From Agromyces sp. ISL-38 (GTDB lineage Bacteria > Actinomycetota > Actinomycetes > Actinomycetales > Microbacteriaceae), in the NCBI RefSeq assembly GCF_018613935.1, contig NZ_JAGGPF010000010.1, positions 372,001 through 436,000 on the forward strand: 64,000 nucleotides of DNA, written 5' to 3'. Every line of letters begins with the position of its first letter. Position 1 is the stretch's first letter. Below, piece after piece: positions 39,212 to 48,994 of this stretch. Below the pieces are notes generated by a model. It was not told the origin of the DNA. It saw only the letters and a list, made by a program, of their open reading frames with translations, and did not search any database. Both the position numbers and the translations under genes were made by a program.

Positions 39212-40474
39212 ATGGATCAAGGCAATACTGCGTTTCTTCTGATAATGGCGGCCTTGGTGCTGCTCATGACTCCGGGACTCGCGTTCTTCTACGGCGGCCT
39301 CGTCAAGGCCAAGAGCGTCATCAGCATGATGATGATGAGCTTCGGTGCCATCGGCCTCATCGGAGTGCTCTGGGTGCTGTACGGCTACGCGATCGCCTTC
39401 CCAGGGTCCGAGGGCGTCGTAGCGCCGTGGACCATCGACTGGTCGGCGCTCGGCTTGAACAGCCTTCTGGAAACTGCCGAAGATGCTGCCTACCCGCCGC
39501 TCGCATTCGTAGCATTCCAGGCGACCTTCGCGATCATCACGGTCGCGCTGATCTCGGGTGCGATCGCCGACCGTGCGAAGTTCGGCGCGTGGATGATCTT
39601 CGCCGGAGTCTGGGCGACGATCGTGTACTTCCCCGTCGCGAGCTGGGTGTTCAACTTCGGCCTTGCAGATGACGGAAGCTTCGCGTATGGCGGCTGGATC
39701 ACCTACGGCATGCAGGAGTTCTTCGGCGTCGGTGCACTTGACTTCGCCGGTGGCACGGCGGTGCACATCAACGCCGGTGCCGCGGCGCTCGCCCTTGCGC
39801 TCGTCCTCGGCAAGCGCGTCGGCTTCTCGAAGGGCGCGCACGTGCCTCACAACCCGCCGTTCGTGCTGCTCGGCGCCGGTCTTCTCTGGTTCGGATGGTT
39901 CGGCTTCAACTCGGGCTCCGAGCTCGCTGCCGACGGCGCCGCGGCGCTCGCGTGGGTCAACACACTCGCGGCTCCTGCCGCAGCGCTCCTCGCGTGGCTC
40001 GTCGTCGAGAAGATCCGCGACGGAAAGCCCACCTCCGTCGGTGCCGCCTCGGGTGCGGTCGCGGGTCTCGTTGCGATCACCCCGGCCTGTGCATTCCTCA
40101 CCCCGTTCTGGGCGATCGTTCTCGGCATCGTTGCGGGTGCGGTCTGCGCCCTGGCCATTGACCTCAAGTTCAAGCTCGGGTTCGACGACTCGCTCGACGT
40201 CGTGGGCATCCACCTCGTCGGCGGTGTCATCGGTACCCTCTACCTGGGCTTCTTCGCCAACGGCACCGGCCTCATCTACAGCGGCAGCTTCACGCAGCTG
40301 CTGGTACAGGCGATCGCGGCCTTCTCGGTCATGATCTACTCGTTCGTGCTGGCCTTCGCCATCGGCTGGATCATCCAGAAGACCATCGGCTTCCGGGTGA
40401 AGAACGAGGACGAGCTCGCGGGCATCGACCTCGTGGTGCACGGCGAAGAGGGCTACAAGCTCGAGACCGTCTGA
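39212..40474 (+). CDS. amt: Ammonium transporter
   Basis: 420 residues, eleven predicted membrane helices, Amt/MEP/Rh family. Conserved landmarks are TPGLAFFYGGLV near 20-31, the twin-His pore residues in GGTAVHINAGAAAL (first) and the later DVVGIHLVGGVIG (second). The C-terminal cytosolic tail GFRVKNEDELAGIDLVVHGE is the regulatory tail that normally senses GlnK. No glnK or glnD follows here. ATG 39212 is preceded by GAGAGAGG. Likely induced under nitrogen limitation through the GlnR-like array. Confidence 0.96.
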   Translation: MDQGNTAFLLIMAALVLLMTPGLAFFYGGLVKAKSVISMMMMSFGAIGLIGVLWVLYGYAIAFPGSEGVVAPWTIDWSALGLNSLLETAEDAAYPPLAFVAFQATFAIITVALISGAIADRAKFGAWMIFAGVWATIVYFPVASWVFNFGLADDGSFAYGGWITYGMQEFFGVGALDFAGGTAVHINAGAAALALALVLGKRVGFSKGAHVPHNPPFVLLGAGLLWFGWFGFNSGSELAADGAAALAWVNTLAAPAAALLAWLVVEKIRDGKPTSVGAASGAVAGLVAITPACAFLTPFWAIVLGIVAGAVCALAIDLKFKLGFDDSLDVVGIHLVGGVIGTLYLGFFANGTGLIYSGSFTQLLVQAIAAFSVMIYSFVLAFAIGWIIQKTIGFRVKNEDELAGIDLVVHGEEGYKLETV

Positions 40475-40514
40475 TCGACCGCTTGGTCCGTCGGGGGACC
40501 CGAGGGCGGTGAGG

Positions 40515-40520
40515 TAGTGT
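40515..40520 (+). promoter_or_regulatory. -10 box (TAGTGT) for the PemK-like gene
   Basis: TAGTGT ends 6 nt before GTG 40527, with no Shine-Dalgarno site: a leaderless arrangement. Confidence 0.5.
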
Positions 40521-40526
40521 GCCGGT

Positions 40527-41075
40527 GTGTCGAACACCAGCCGCCTCTTCACCGCCCTCGGGCGTGTCATCAGCTCGTTTTCCCGAGGCGGTCAGCGGCA
40601 CACTGCGACGGATGTCGCGAGCGTCGCGCCCGTCGCGATCGCGGAGCTCTCTCCGGGCCAGTCGGGCACGTTCGCCACGGTCGAGGTCGACCCGCGCCGG
40701 CTCCGCGGGGTGCGGCTCGCCTACGCACCGTCACGCGACGGCGATCCTGACCCCGGCGAGATCGTCTGGACGTGGGTGCCGTTCGAGGAACGCGACGGTC
40801 GCGGCAAGGATCGCCCGGTCGTGATCGTCTCGGCGGCGACTCCCGGCCCGGGATTCCTCGCCGTGCAGCTCACGAGCAAGCCGCACGACGGCGACCCCGA
40901 CTTCGTCCCGCTCGGCGACGGAGCGTGGGATCTCGCGGGGCGACCGAGCTGGGCCCGCATCGACCGCGTCTTCCGGGTGCACGCCGACGGCATGCGGCGC
41001 GAGGCGGCGTCGCTCGACGCCGTTCGCTATCAACTCCTGGCCGACGTGCTGCGGCGACGCTACGGCTGGACCTGA
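40527..41075 (+). CDS. PemK/MazF-like protein
   Basis: 182 residues from GTG 40527. The C-terminal two thirds show the PemK/MazF beta-barrel pattern: EIVWTWVPFEE, KDRPVVIVS, FLAVQLTSKPHD and SWARIDRVFRV. MazF-type toxins are RNases that act with a small antitoxin. No antitoxin ORF lies next to it and the protein is longer than classical MazF (about 110), so it may not be a toxin. The N-terminal 60 residues are basic and probably disordered. Confidence 0.75.
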   Translation: MSNTSRLFTALGRVISSFSRGGQRHTATDVASVAPVAIAELSPGQSGTFATVEVDPRRLRGVRLAYAPSRDGDPDPGEIVWTWVPFEERDGRGKDRPVVIVSAATPGPGFLAVQLTSKPHDGDPDFVPLGDGAWDLAGRPSWARIDRVFRVHADGMRREAASLDAVRYQLLADVLRRRYGWT

Positions 41076-41100
41076 CGCTCTCGCCCACTGCCGCGCCCGG

Positions 41101-41460
41101 TCAGTGACGAGGCGGGCGATGCAGTCCGAACGGCGAGCCCTGGTCGTCGCGGCAGAGCCGGAACTCGCCGTAGATCGCGGCGGATTCCTCGCCATCGGCG
41201 TCTGCAACCGGCTCCGCAGTGCCGCCGAGGCGTTCGACTGCAGCGACGGCGGCGTCGAGGTCGTCGACCCGGAAGAAGACGTACGGTGCGGCTCCTTCAT
41301 CGCCGCCGTGGACGCCCGCCGGCACACCGACTCCGCCGATGAGATAGCCGTCGCCTCCCGGGCCGGGTTTGAACGACCACCCGAAGAGCTTCCCGTAGAA
41401 CGATCGGGCGGTCACAGCATCCGTCGCCCCGAATTCGATGAACGACACTTCGCCGGCCAT
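41101..41460 (-). CDS. VOC family protein (glyoxalase/bleomycin resistance fold)
   Basis: 119 residues from ATG 41460, preceded by GGAGG. Single VOC module: SFIEFGATDAVTARSFYGKLFGWSF opening, PYVFFRVDDLDAAVAAVERLGG middle, and RLCRDDQGSPFGLHRP end. Metal-dependent or binding function cannot be assigned. Convergent with the PemK-like gene, 25 bp apart. Confidence 0.85.
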   Translation of the reverse strand: MAGEVSFIEFGATDAVTARSFYGKLFGWSFKPGPGGDGYLIGGVGVPAGVHGGDEGAAPYVFFRVDDLDAAVAAVERLGGTAEPVADADGEESAAIYGEFRLCRDDQGSPFGLHRPPRH

Positions 41461-41592
41461 GATGCCTCCTCGCGTCGATGCGATCCTGTGCGTCACGGTA
41501 GACGCCTGGAGCGTATGCCACAACGGGATTGCCCGGGCGGCGCGAGTTGCGCGTGAAACTGAAGAACGCCCCCAGTGGAGTGGGGGCGTACG

Positions 41593-41665
41593 TGGGCGAT
41601 GCCGGGCTCGAACCGACGACCTCTTCCGTGTGAAGGAAGCGCGCTACCAGCTGCGCCAATCGCCC
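41593..41665 (-). tRNA. tRNA-Val (anticodon CAC)
   Basis: Minus-strand cloverleaf: acceptor GGGCGAT/ATCGCCC, D-arm GCGCAGCTGGTAGCGC, anticodon stem CTTCC/GGAAG with loop TTCACAC (anticodon at 41632-41630), T-arm GTCGGTTCGAGCCCGGC, discriminator A. CCA not encoded. A minus-strand TAGTAT at 41711-41706 is a plausible -10. It faces away from the three tRNAs that follow. Confidence 0.95.
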
Positions 41666-41835
41666 AAATGCTGCGGTTCCAGAACTCGTCGTGACCGCGG
41701 ATTCGATACTAGCCGACGTGGCGGGCGGAATGCACATCGGGTGCGACCGGGGGACGTGTGACCATCGACACGCCCGGGAAATGGGCCCGGAATCTGCGAC
41801 TGACCGGGAGGAACGGGCCACACGGCTGCCTCGGT

Positions 41836-41865
41836 TTGTGAATCGATCAGGGAATCCGTTAGAGT
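41836..41865 (+). promoter_or_regulatory. Promoter for tRNA-Gly(GCC) (-35 TTGTGA, 18 bp, -10 TAGAGT)
   Basis: Sigma70-like elements 28 bp upstream of the mature tRNA 5' end. The rest of the gap between the divergent tRNA genes (41666-41835) shows nothing else. Confidence 0.5.
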
Positions 41866-41892
41866 CTCTCTGCACGCAGAAATGCGGGCAAT

Positions 41893-41964
41893 GCGGATGT
41901 GGCGCAGTGGTAGCGCATCACCTTGCCAAGGTGAGGGTCGCGAGTTCGAATCTCGTCATCCGCT
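41893..41964 (+). tRNA. tRNA-Gly (anticodon GCC)
   Basis: Acceptor GCGGATG/CATCCGC, D-arm GCGCAGTGGTAGCGC, anticodon stem TCACC/GGTGA with GCC at 41935-41937, T-arm GCGAGTTCGAATCTCGT, discriminator T. CCA not encoded. A hairpin terminator follows. Confidence 0.96.
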
Positions 41965-41970
41965 CTGATC

Positions 41971-41997
41971 AGGATCGGGCGAAAGCCCGATTCCTGT
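41971..41997 (+). terminator. Hairpin terminator after tRNA-Gly(GCC)
   Basis: AGGATCGGGC-GAAA-GCCCGATTCCT stem (one bulge) followed by a T-rich run (GTTCTTTT). Confidence 0.65.
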
Positions 41998-42021
41998 TCT
42001 TTTGGTGGTGAACCCATGCAC

Positions 42022-42095
42022 GGTGGATTGGCCGAGAGGCGAGGCAGCGGCCTGCAAAGCCGTATACACGGGTTCGAATCCCGTATCCACCTCCA
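42022..42095 (+). tRNA. tRNA-Cys (anticodon GCA)
   Basis: Acceptor GGTGGAT/ATCCACC, D-loop GCCGAGAGGCGAGGC, anticodon GCA at 42054-42056, T-arm ACGGGTTCGAATCCCGT, discriminator T and encoded CCA (42093-42095). Confidence 0.95.
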
Positions 42096-42118
42096 AGCTG
42101 AGAATCTGTTCTCGACTT

Positions 42119-42193
42119 GGGCGATTGGCGCAGCGGTAGCGCGCTTCCCTGACACGGAAGAGGTCACTGGTTCGATCCCAGTATCGCCCACCA
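42119..42193 (+). tRNA. tRNA-Val (anticodon GAC)
   Basis: Acceptor GGGCGAT/ATCGCCC, anticodon stem CTTCC/GGAAG with loop CTGACAC (GAC at 42151-42153), T-arm ACTGGTTCGATCCCAGT, discriminator A and encoded CCA. Acceptor and anticodon stems equal those of the opposing tRNA-Val(CAC), suggesting a past duplication. Confidence 0.96.
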
Positions 42194-42195
42194 CG

Positions 42196-42224
42196 AAGCC
42201 CCGGCTGTATGCCGGGGCTTTCTT
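42196..42224 (+). terminator. Terminator of the tRNA cluster
   Basis: AAGCCCCGGC-TGTAT-GCCGGGGCTT, perfect 10-bp stem, then TCTTGTT. It lies between the tRNA-Val(GAC) and the convergent unknown gene, so may stop both. Confidence 0.85.
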
Positions 42225-42234
42225 GTTCCCGGGG

Positions 42235-42834
42235 CTATGACGACGCGATCTCGAGTACCAACGGCGGATGGCTGATGCGGGTGCTGAACCACGACCACGA
42301 CTCGCCGGCCGTCTGCTCGATCGACGCGTTGACCTCCTGACTCGCGGGCACGTCCCGGAGGATGACCGTGATGACACGCCGGCCGCTGAAGCTGATCGAT
42401 CCCGGTGCATCGACACTGCCGCTGCCCGCGTATCCGGCAGGTGAGAAGGTGGCCCGCGCCGGTGCATCCACCGCGAAGGTGAACACATAGGTGCCGGTGC
42501 CCGCGATGCCGTACGCACCGGGGTGGAAGTGCACGGAGACGACGGGGTTCCGGTTCGGCGACTCGCGACGGTCGAACCCGGCGTAGGGGGTGGCTGCGTC
42601 GGTCTGCACGATGGTCGGCCTGATGAGCGTGAGGTTGGTGCGCCCGCGGCCCACGGTGACGGTGGGGGAGAGCACTTGGATCGGCGCCCAGAAGATCGGG
42701 CCGTAGCCGAGCTCGCCCGCCCGGTGCTTCGTTGCCCAGTCCTCAGGACTGAGGTCGGTCTCGAAAGCGGCGATGTCCACGACCTGCCGGTCGAACTCGT
42801 CGCGTTCTCCTGTTGACGGTTCGGAGGTATGCAT
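42235..42834 (-). CDS. Unrecognised 199-residue protein
   Basis: 199 residues from ATG 42834. N-terminal 50 residues are acidic and soluble ([20 protein letters not shown]). The central and C-terminal part is beta-rich with many Thr, Val and Gly ([34 protein letters not shown]). It has no signal peptide or membrane segment. I recognise no family. It diverges from thrS; a -10 box TAGAGT lies 7 nt before the ATG. Long in-frame extension upstream runs antisense to thrS and is not credible. Confidence 0.65.
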   Translation of the reverse strand: MHTSEPSTGERDEFDRQVVDIAAFETDLSPEDWATKHRAGELGYGPIFWAPIQVLSPTVTVGRGRTNLTLIRPTIVQTDAATPYAGFDRRESPNRNPVVSVHFHPGAYGIAGTGTYVFTFAVDAPARATFSPAGYAGSGSVDAPGSISFSGRRVITVILRDVPASQEVNASIEQTAGESWSWFSTRISHPPLVLEIASS

Positions 42835-42841
42835 GAGGGAA

Positions 42842-42847
42842 ACTCTA
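42842..42847 (-). promoter_or_regulatory. -10 box (TAGAGT) for the unrecognised 199-residue gene
   Basis: Minus-strand TAGAGT, 7 nt before ATG 42834, no ribosome site: leaderless arrangement. Confidence 0.45.
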
Positions 42848-42957
42848 GAATCGGGCGGGCCGCGGTGCATCAGGGCGGGCACCGAGCCGGGCCGGGGCCG
42901 GCGCGGCGCCGCACTACAGTTGAAGGGTTCGTTTCGACTCACAGGGAGTGGTACACA

Positions 42958-44943
42958 GTGGCCGACGGCTTCGAGCTCTTCACCGATCGATCGGTTGTCG
43001 CGATGCGCGTCAACGGCGAGCTCAAAGACCTCGCGACGACGGTGACCGAGACCGATGTCGTAGAACCCGTCACGATCGACTCGCCCGACGGCCTCGACAT
43101 CCTCCGCCACTCCACTGCCCACGTTCTGGCGCAAGCGGTGCAGGCGGTCAATCCCGACGCGAAGCTCGGCATCGGCCCGCCCGTCACCGACGGCTTCTAC
43201 TACGACTTCGACGTCGCCGAGGCCTTCACGCCCGACGACCTCAAGGCTCTCGACAAGGAGATGGCCCGCATCATCCGCGCCGGCCAGCGGTTCATGCGCC
43301 GAGTGGTGACGGATGACGCGGCCCGCGAGGAGCTTGCGAGCGAGCCCTACAAGCTCGAGCTCATCGGGCTGAAAGGCGCGGCAGGACACGGCGAGTCGAG
43401 CGGCGACGACCACGAGTCGGTCGAGGTCGGCGCCGGCGAGCTCACGATCTACGACAACGTCGACCCGAAGAGCGGCGAGACCGTCTGGAAAGACCTCTGC
43501 CGGGGCCCGCACCTGCCGAACACCCGCATGATCGGCAACGGCTGGTCGCTCACTCGCATCGCCGCCGCCTACTGGCGCGGCTCCGAGAAGAACCCGCAGC
43601 TGCAGCGCATCTACGGCACCGCTTGGCCGACGAAAGACGAGCTGCGCGCCTACCAGCACCGGCTCGAGGAGGCGGCGAAGCGCGACCACCGCAAGCTCGG
43701 GCGCGAACTCGATCTGTTCAGCTTCCCCGAGGAGATCGGCTCCGGGCTCTCGGTGTGGCATCCGCGCGGCGGCATCGTGCGCATGGAGATGGAGCAGCAT
43801 GCGCGCCGTCGTCACATCGCCGACGGCTACACCTACGTCTACACTCCGCACATCTCGAAGGAGGATCTCTTCCTCCAGTCGAACCACCTCGTCACGTACA
43901 AGGAGGGCATGTTCCCGCCCATCCGCATGGACGAGGAGCGCGACGCCGACGGCAACATCACGAAGCAGGGACAGGACTACTACCTGAAGCCCATGAACTG
44001 CCCGATGCACATCCTCATCTACAAGGAGCGCGGCCGCAGCTACCGCGACCTGCCGATGCGGCTTGCCGAGAACGGCACCGTGTACCGCAACGAGCTCTCC
44101 GGCGCCCTGCACGGGCTCACCCGGGTGCGCGGCTTCACGCAAGACGATTCGCACCTCTTCGTCACCCCTGAGCAGCTCGAAGAGGAAGCCACCAAGGTCA
44201 TCGCATTCGTCATCTCGATGCTGCGCGACTTCGGCCTCGACGATTTCGAGCTCGAGCTCTCGATGCGCGATGACGAGAAAGACAAATGGATCGGCTCTGA
44301 GGAGTTCTGGGACTACTCCACGAACGCGCTCCGCAACGTCGCCCGCGCGAGTGGGCTCAAGCTCACTGAGATGCCCGGTGAGGCAGCGTTCTACGGGCCG
44401 AAGATCGACCTGAAGACGCGCGATGCGATCGGTCGCACGTGGCAGCTCTCGACCGTGCAGGTCGATCCCAACCTGCCCGAGCGCTTCGGCCTCGAGTTCA
44501 CCGATCGCGACGGTCAGCGCAAACGCCCCATCATGATCCACCGCGCGCTGTTCGGCTCGATAGAGCGGTTCTTCGCCATCCTCCTCGAGCACTACGCCGG
44601 AGCGTTCCCGGTATGGCTCGCACCGGTGCAGGTCGTCGGCATCCCGGTCGCCGACGAGTACGCCGACTACCTCGGCGACATCATCGAGCAGTTGAGGCGG
44701 GCCGGCGTGCGCGCCGAACTCGACACGAGCGACGACCGCATGCAGAAGAAGATCCGCACCCACACCCAGCAGAAGGTTCCGTTCCAGCTCATCGCCGGTG
44801 AGAACGACCGCACGGGCAAGACCGTGAGCTTCCGGTTCCGCGACGGCAGCCAGGAGAACGGCGTCGCGATCGACGAGGCGATCCGGCGCATCCGTGCGGT
44901 CATCGACGAGCGCCGCCAAGTGGTCACGAAAGACGATCTCTGA
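42958..44943 (+). CDS. thrS: Threonyl-tRNA synthetase
   Basis: 661 residues from GTG 42958, preceded by AGGGAG. Class II synthetase with an editing domain. Shortened N-terminal TGS-like region, editing motif [11 protein letters not shown] (near 46-56) and CRGPH...(editing Cys/His region near 181). Catalytic zinc residues lie in MNCPMH (near 346), and class II motif 2 in [22 protein letters not shown]. The C-terminal anticodon-binding domain begins near [14 protein letters not shown]. The in-frame ATG at 42829 is rejected because it has no ribosome site. Followed by a HIT gene 1 bp later. Confidence 0.97.
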   Translation: MADGFELFTDRSVVAMRVNGELKDLATTVTETDVVEPVTIDSPDGLDILRHSTAHVLAQAVQAVNPDAKLGIGPPVTDGFYYDFDVAEAFTPDDLKALDKEMARIIRAGQRFMRRVVTDDAAREELASEPYKLELIGLKGAAGHGESSGDDHESVEVGAGELTIYDNVDPKSGETVWKDLCRGPHLPNTRMIGNGWSLTRIAAAYWRGSEKNPQLQRIYGTAWPTKDELRAYQHRLEEAAKRDHRKLGRELDLFSFPEEIGSGLSVWHPRGGIVRMEMEQHARRRHIADGYTYVYTPHISKEDLFLQSNHLVTYKEGMFPPIRMDEERDADGNITKQGQDYYLKPMNCPMHILIYKERGRSYRDLPMRLAENGTVYRNELSGALHGLTRVRGFTQDDSHLFVTPEQLEEEATKVIAFVISMLRDFGLDDFELELSMRDDEKDKWIGSEEFWDYSTNALRNVARASGLKLTEMPGEAAFYGPKIDLKTRDAIGRTWQLSTVQVDPNLPERFGLEFTDRDGQRKRPIMIHRALFGSIERFFAILLEHYAGAFPVWLAPVQVVGIPVADEYADYLGDIIEQLRRAGVRAELDTSDDRMQKKIRTHTQQKVPFQLIAGENDRTGKTVSFRFRDGSQENGVAIDEAIRRIRAVIDERRQVVTKDDL

Positions 44944-44944
44944 C

Positions 44945-45508
44945 GTGAGCGCATACCAGGCAGACGAATTCGAGGGCGTGCCGACGGATGCCGCGGCCGA
45001 TCTCGCCGGCGTGCCCGATGCGTTCCAGCGCCTCTGGACGCCGCACCGGCTCGTCTACATCCAGCATGGGCAGCAGCCCGACGAGCACGCCTGTCCGTTC
45101 TGCCGCGCGCCCGAGATGAGCGACGAGCAATCGCTCATCGTCGCTCGAGGCGAGCACGCCTACGTCCTGCTGAACCTCTACCCGTACAACAGCGGCCACC
45201 TGCTCGTGTGCCCGTACCGCCACGTCGCGACGTACGACGAGGCGACGCCCCAGGAGATCGCCGAGATCGGCGAGCTCACGCAGATCGCGATGCGCGTCGT
45301 GAAGCAGGTCTCGCACTGCGACGGGTTCAACATCGGCATGAACCAGGGCCGCATCGCCGGAGCCGGCATCGCCGAGCACCTGCACCAGCACCTCGTGCCG
45401 CGCTGGGCGCTCGACTCGAACTTCTTCCCGATCATCGCCGGCACGAAGGCGCTGCCGCGCCTGCTCGGCGAGGTTCGGCAGGAGATCGCCGAGGCCTGGC
45501 CGGCCTGA
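44945..45508 (+). CDS. HIT family protein (Ap4A phosphorylase-like)
   Basis: 187 residues from GTG 44945. Zinc-binding Cys pair CPFC near 55, and the catalytic histidine triad [10 protein letters not shown] near 142. [23 protein letters not shown] is the Ap4A-phosphorylase-type signature of actinobacterial HIT proteins next to thrS. Starts 1 bp after the thrS stop, so translation is coupled. Likely degrades dinucleoside polyphosphates made by synthetases. Confidence 0.92.
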   Translation: MSAYQADEFEGVPTDAAADLAGVPDAFQRLWTPHRLVYIQHGQQPDEHACPFCRAPEMSDEQSLIVARGEHAYVLLNLYPYNSGHLLVCPYRHVATYDEATPQEIAEIGELTQIAMRVVKQVSHCDGFNIGMNQGRIAGAGIAEHLHQHLVPRWALDSNFFPIIAGTKALPRLLGEVRQEIAEAWPA

Positions 45509-45595
45509 ACCCCGCGCGAGCGCCGTGTGGACGCCACGTCCAGCGAACGCTCCCGCGCACTCCACCGCGGCGGAGACCGCATCCATTCCGAAGAC

Positions 45596-45601
45596 TAGGA
45601 T
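45596..45601 (+). promoter_or_regulatory. -10 box (TAGGAT) for leaderless pdxS
   Basis: TAGGAT ends 7 nt before ATG 45609 with no Shine-Dalgarno sequence. This fixes the pdxS start against the in-frame ATG at 45525. Confidence 0.5.
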
Positions 45602-45608
45602 TGACCCC

Positions 45609-46522
<914 letters not shown>

Positions 46523-46526
<4 letters not shown>

Positions 46527-47173
46527 CGAGCAACCTCCGCAGCGAATCGATCGCGCCCGACGATGCGGTCCACGCAGGACCGCGCGTCGGCGTGCTCGCC
46601 CTGCAGGGCGACTTCCGCGAGCACGCACACGTGCTCGCACGACTCGGCGCGCACGTATCGCTCGTGCGACGCCCCGAGGAACTCGACGCCGTCGACGGCC
46701 TCGTGATCCCGGGCGGTGAGTCGAGCGTCATGGACAAGCTGTCGCGCACGTTCGGACTCGCGGAGCCGCTGAAGGAGGCCATCGCGGGCGGGATGCCGGT
46801 TTACGGCACCTGTGCGGGCCTCATCATGCTCGCCGACACGCTGCTCGACGCGATCGCCGGCCAGCAGAGCCTCGGCGGGCTCGACGTCGTCGTGCGCCGC
46901 AACGCCTTCGGTTCGCAGAACCAATCGTTCGAGACCGACCTCGACGTCCCTGCGCTCGGCGAGACGCCGGTGCACGCCGTGTTCATTCGCGGCCCGGTCG
47001 TCGAGTCGGTCGGACCGGCAGCGACGCCGCTCGCATCGCTCGCGGATGGGCGCGTCGTGGCGGTCGAGCAGGGCAACCTCCTCGGCACGAGCTTCCACCC
47101 CGAGATCACGGGGGAGTACCGCTTCCACGAGTACTTCCTGGCGAAGGTCGCCGCTCGGGTCACTCCTCGATGA
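46523..47173 (+). CDS. pdxT: Pyridoxal 5'-phosphate synthase, glutaminase subunit PdxT
   Basis: 216 residues from GTG 46523, overlapping the pdxS stop. Class I glutaminase: catalytic Cys97 (GTCAGLIML) and His/Glu in SFHPEITGE. Hydrolyses Gln to feed ammonia to PdxS. An N-terminal extension of about 20 residues precedes the canonical [13 protein letters not shown]. Its end overlaps the convergent VOC gene by 14 bp. Confidence 0.96.
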
Positions 47174-47588
47174 GTGCGTAGGCCGAGTGCTCCAGCTCGC
47201 CGTCGGGGAGTTGCGCGAGCACGATCTCGTTGCCGGAGTTGTCGAGCACATGGGCGAAGCTCGCCCCACCGCTGCTGATGATGGGTTTCACCACTCGCAC
47301 GGCGAGATGCTCGAAATGGCGCAGCTCCGCCGCGAGATCGTCGGTGTAGAAGACGAGCGCCGGTTCTCCAGCGGTCTGGGCCCCGACGCGCTCGACGCTT
47401 GCCGGCGACGTCGCCTCGATCAGCCACAGCCCCGATCCGCGTTCGCCTGCGGGGCCGACGTGCACGGTGCGCAGGCCGGGAGCGACCTCGCCGTCGAAGA
47501 GCGTGCCGAAATCGAACGCCGCTCGGTAGAAGTCCCTGGCCTCGTCGAGATCGTTGACGAGGATGGTCGTGCGTCCGATGCTCAGCAT
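47160..47588 (-). CDS. VOC family protein
   Basis: 142 residues from ATG 47588. VOC fold: TTILVNDLDEARDFYRAAFDFG opening, LVFYTDDLAAELRHFEH middle, FAHVLDNSGNEIVLAQLP end. Substrate unknown. -10 box TAGGCT 7 nt upstream, overlapping the -10 of the divergent DUF1697 gene. Convergent overlap with pdxT. Confidence 0.85.
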   Translation of the reverse strand: MLSIGRTTILVNDLDEARDFYRAAFDFGTLFDGEVAPGLRTVHVGPAGERGSGLWLIEATSPASVERVGAQTAGEPALVFYTDDLAAELRHFEHLAVRVVKPIISSGGASFAHVLDNSGNEIVLAQLPDGELEHSAYALIEE

Positions 47589-47595
47589 GGATCGG

Positions 47596-47601
47596 AGCCT
47601 A
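47596..47601 (-). promoter_or_regulatory. -10 box (TAGGCT) for the VOC gene
   Basis: Minus-strand TAGGCT, 7 nt before ATG 47588. It shares bases with the plus-strand TACACT box of DUF1697. Confidence 0.5.
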
Positions 47602-47605
47602 CACT
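47600..47605 (+). promoter_or_regulatory. -10 box (TACACT) for DUF1697
   Basis: TACACT ends 6 nt before ATG 47612. Only 23 bp separate the two divergent start codons. Confidence 0.5.
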
Positions 47606-47611
47606 CGCCCA

Positions 47612-48145
47612 ATGACGCACTACATCGCCCTGCTCCGTGGCGTGAACGTCGGGGGCATCACCGTGAAGTCCGCCGAGCTGCGGAGCCTCTTCGAGGACCT
47701 CGGCTTCGACGAGGTGCGCACGGTGCTTGCGAGCGGCAACGTCGTGTTCGCGGCGACGACTCGGCCCGCGGCATCCGGATCCCTCAAACGACGCATCGAG
47801 CAGGCGCTCCGCGACCGCTTCGGTTACGACGCGTGGATCGTGCTGGTCACCGCCGAACAGGTCGAGCGGGTGATCGACGCCTTCCCGTTCGACGCATCCG
47901 ATGCCGCCCGCCAGCCGTGGGTCGTGTTCGGCTCGGATGAGGGGGTGCTCGATGAGCTCGTCGCGTCGGCGAGGGAGCCCGACCCCGACGTCGACCCCAT
48001 CGCCCGTGGTGACGGCGTCATCTACTGGAACCCCGCCAAGGGCACCACCACCCAGACCCCGTTTGCGAAGCTGCTCGCCAAGCCCAGCTTCAAGCCGACG
48101 ACGACGAACCGCAACCTCCGGACCCTGCGGAAGCTGCTCGCCTGA
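47612..48145 (+). CDS. DUF1697 family protein
   Basis: 177 residues. Recognised from YIALLRGVNVGG at the N-terminus, ASGNVVFAA, and the C-terminal TTTNRNLRTLRKLL. Full length for the family, whose function is not established. Sits between the pdxST operon and yebC, where most actinobacteria have neither this nor the VOC gene. Confidence 0.9.
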   Translation: MTHYIALLRGVNVGGITVKSAELRSLFEDLGFDEVRTVLASGNVVFAATTRPAASGSLKRRIEQALRDRFGYDAWIVLVTAEQVERVIDAFPFDASDAARQPWVVFGSDEGVLDELVASAREPDPDVDPIARGDGVIYWNPAKGTTTQTPFAKLLAKPSFKPTTTNRNLRTLRKLLA

Positions 48146-48169
48146 CCGGCCGCGACACCGGCGCTGACT

Positions 48170-48175
48170 TAGAAT
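48170..48175 (+). promoter_or_regulatory. -10 box (TAGAAT) for the yebC-ruvCAB operon
   Basis: TAGAAT lies 51 nt before the yebC ATG. A -35 is not obvious. Confidence 0.4.
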
Positions 48176-48226
48176 GGCTGGGCACGGCACGCGATGCCGC
48201 GCGCGAGGATTCGATTCAGGAGACGC

Positions 48227-48985
48227 ATGTCCGGGCATTCCAAGTGGGCGACGACCAAGCACAAGAAGGCGATCATCGACTCGCGCCGTGCGAAGTCGTT
48301 CGCGAAGCTCATCAAGAACATCGAGGTCGCTGCGAAGATGGGCGGCGCCGACCTCTCGGGCAACCCCACCCTGGTCGACGCCGTGCAGAAGGCGAAGAAG
48401 ACCTCGGTGCCGAACGACAACATCGACCGGGCCATCAAGCGCGGCGCCGGCCTCACCGGTGAGTCGATCGAGTACATCACGATCATGTACGAGGGCTACG
48501 GCCCCAACGGCGTCGCCCTCCTCATCGAGTGCCTCACCGACAACAGGAATCGCGCTGCTGCCGAGGTGCGCACGCTCATGTCGCGCAACGGCGGCACGAT
48601 GGCCGATCCCGGCTCGGTCGCCTACAACTTCGCCCGCAAGGGCGTCATCGTCGTCGCCAAGACCGACGGCCTCACCGAAGACGATGTGCTCGGCGCGGTG
48701 CTCGACGCCGGCGCCGAAGAGGTCACCGACGAGGGTGAGACCTTCGAGGTCATCACCGAGGCATCCGACATGGTCGCCGCACGCACGGCGCTGCAGGAGG
48801 CCGGCATCGACTACGACTCGGCGGATGCCGCATTCGTGCCCGCGCTGAAGGTCGAGATCGACGCCGAGACGGCCCGCAAGGTGTTCCGCCTCATCGACGC
48901 GCTCGAAGACAGCGACGACGTGCAGAACATCTACAGCAACTTCGACCTGACCCCCGAGGTGCAGGCCGAACTCGAGGCGGAGTAG
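48227..48985 (+). CDS. yebC: YebC/PmpR family regulatory protein
   Basis: 252 residues from ATG 48227, preceded by AGGAGA. Opens [20 protein letters not shown], the family signature, with three-domain TACO1-like length. YebC proteins are DNA- or ribosome-associated factors; recent work ties them to translation of polyproline stretches. Located directly before ruvC, its standard position. Confidence 0.95.
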   Translation: MSGHSKWATTKHKKAIIDSRRAKSFAKLIKNIEVAAKMGGADLSGNPTLVDAVQKAKKTSVPNDNIDRAIKRGAGLTGESIEYITIMYEGYGPNGVALLIECLTDNRNRAAAEVRTLMSRNGGTMADPGSVAYNFARKGVIVVAKTDGLTEDDVLGAVLDAGAEEVTDEGETFEVITEASDMVAARTALQEAGIDYDSADAAFVPALKVEIDAETARKVFRLIDALEDSDDVQNIYSNFDLTPEVQAELEAE

Positions 48986-48988
48986 CGT
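48983..48988 (+). promoter_or_regulatory. -10 box (TAGCGT) for leaderless ruvC
   Basis: TAGCGT overlaps the yebC stop codon and ends 6 nt before GTG 48995. Confidence 0.4.
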
Positions 48989-48994
48989 ATCGCC

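Noticed and set aside
41593..42224. tRNA cluster as a phage or island attachment site
   Set aside because: No integrase, no repeated tRNA 3' end and no compositional shift around it.
42835..42957. T-box or attenuator leader for thrS
   Set aside because: Only about 120 bp, no T-box sequence or specifier structure visible.
42835..44919. Minus-strand extension of the 199-residue gene across thrS
   Set aside because: Antisense shadow of thrS; the ATG at 42834 with its -10 box explains the real gene.
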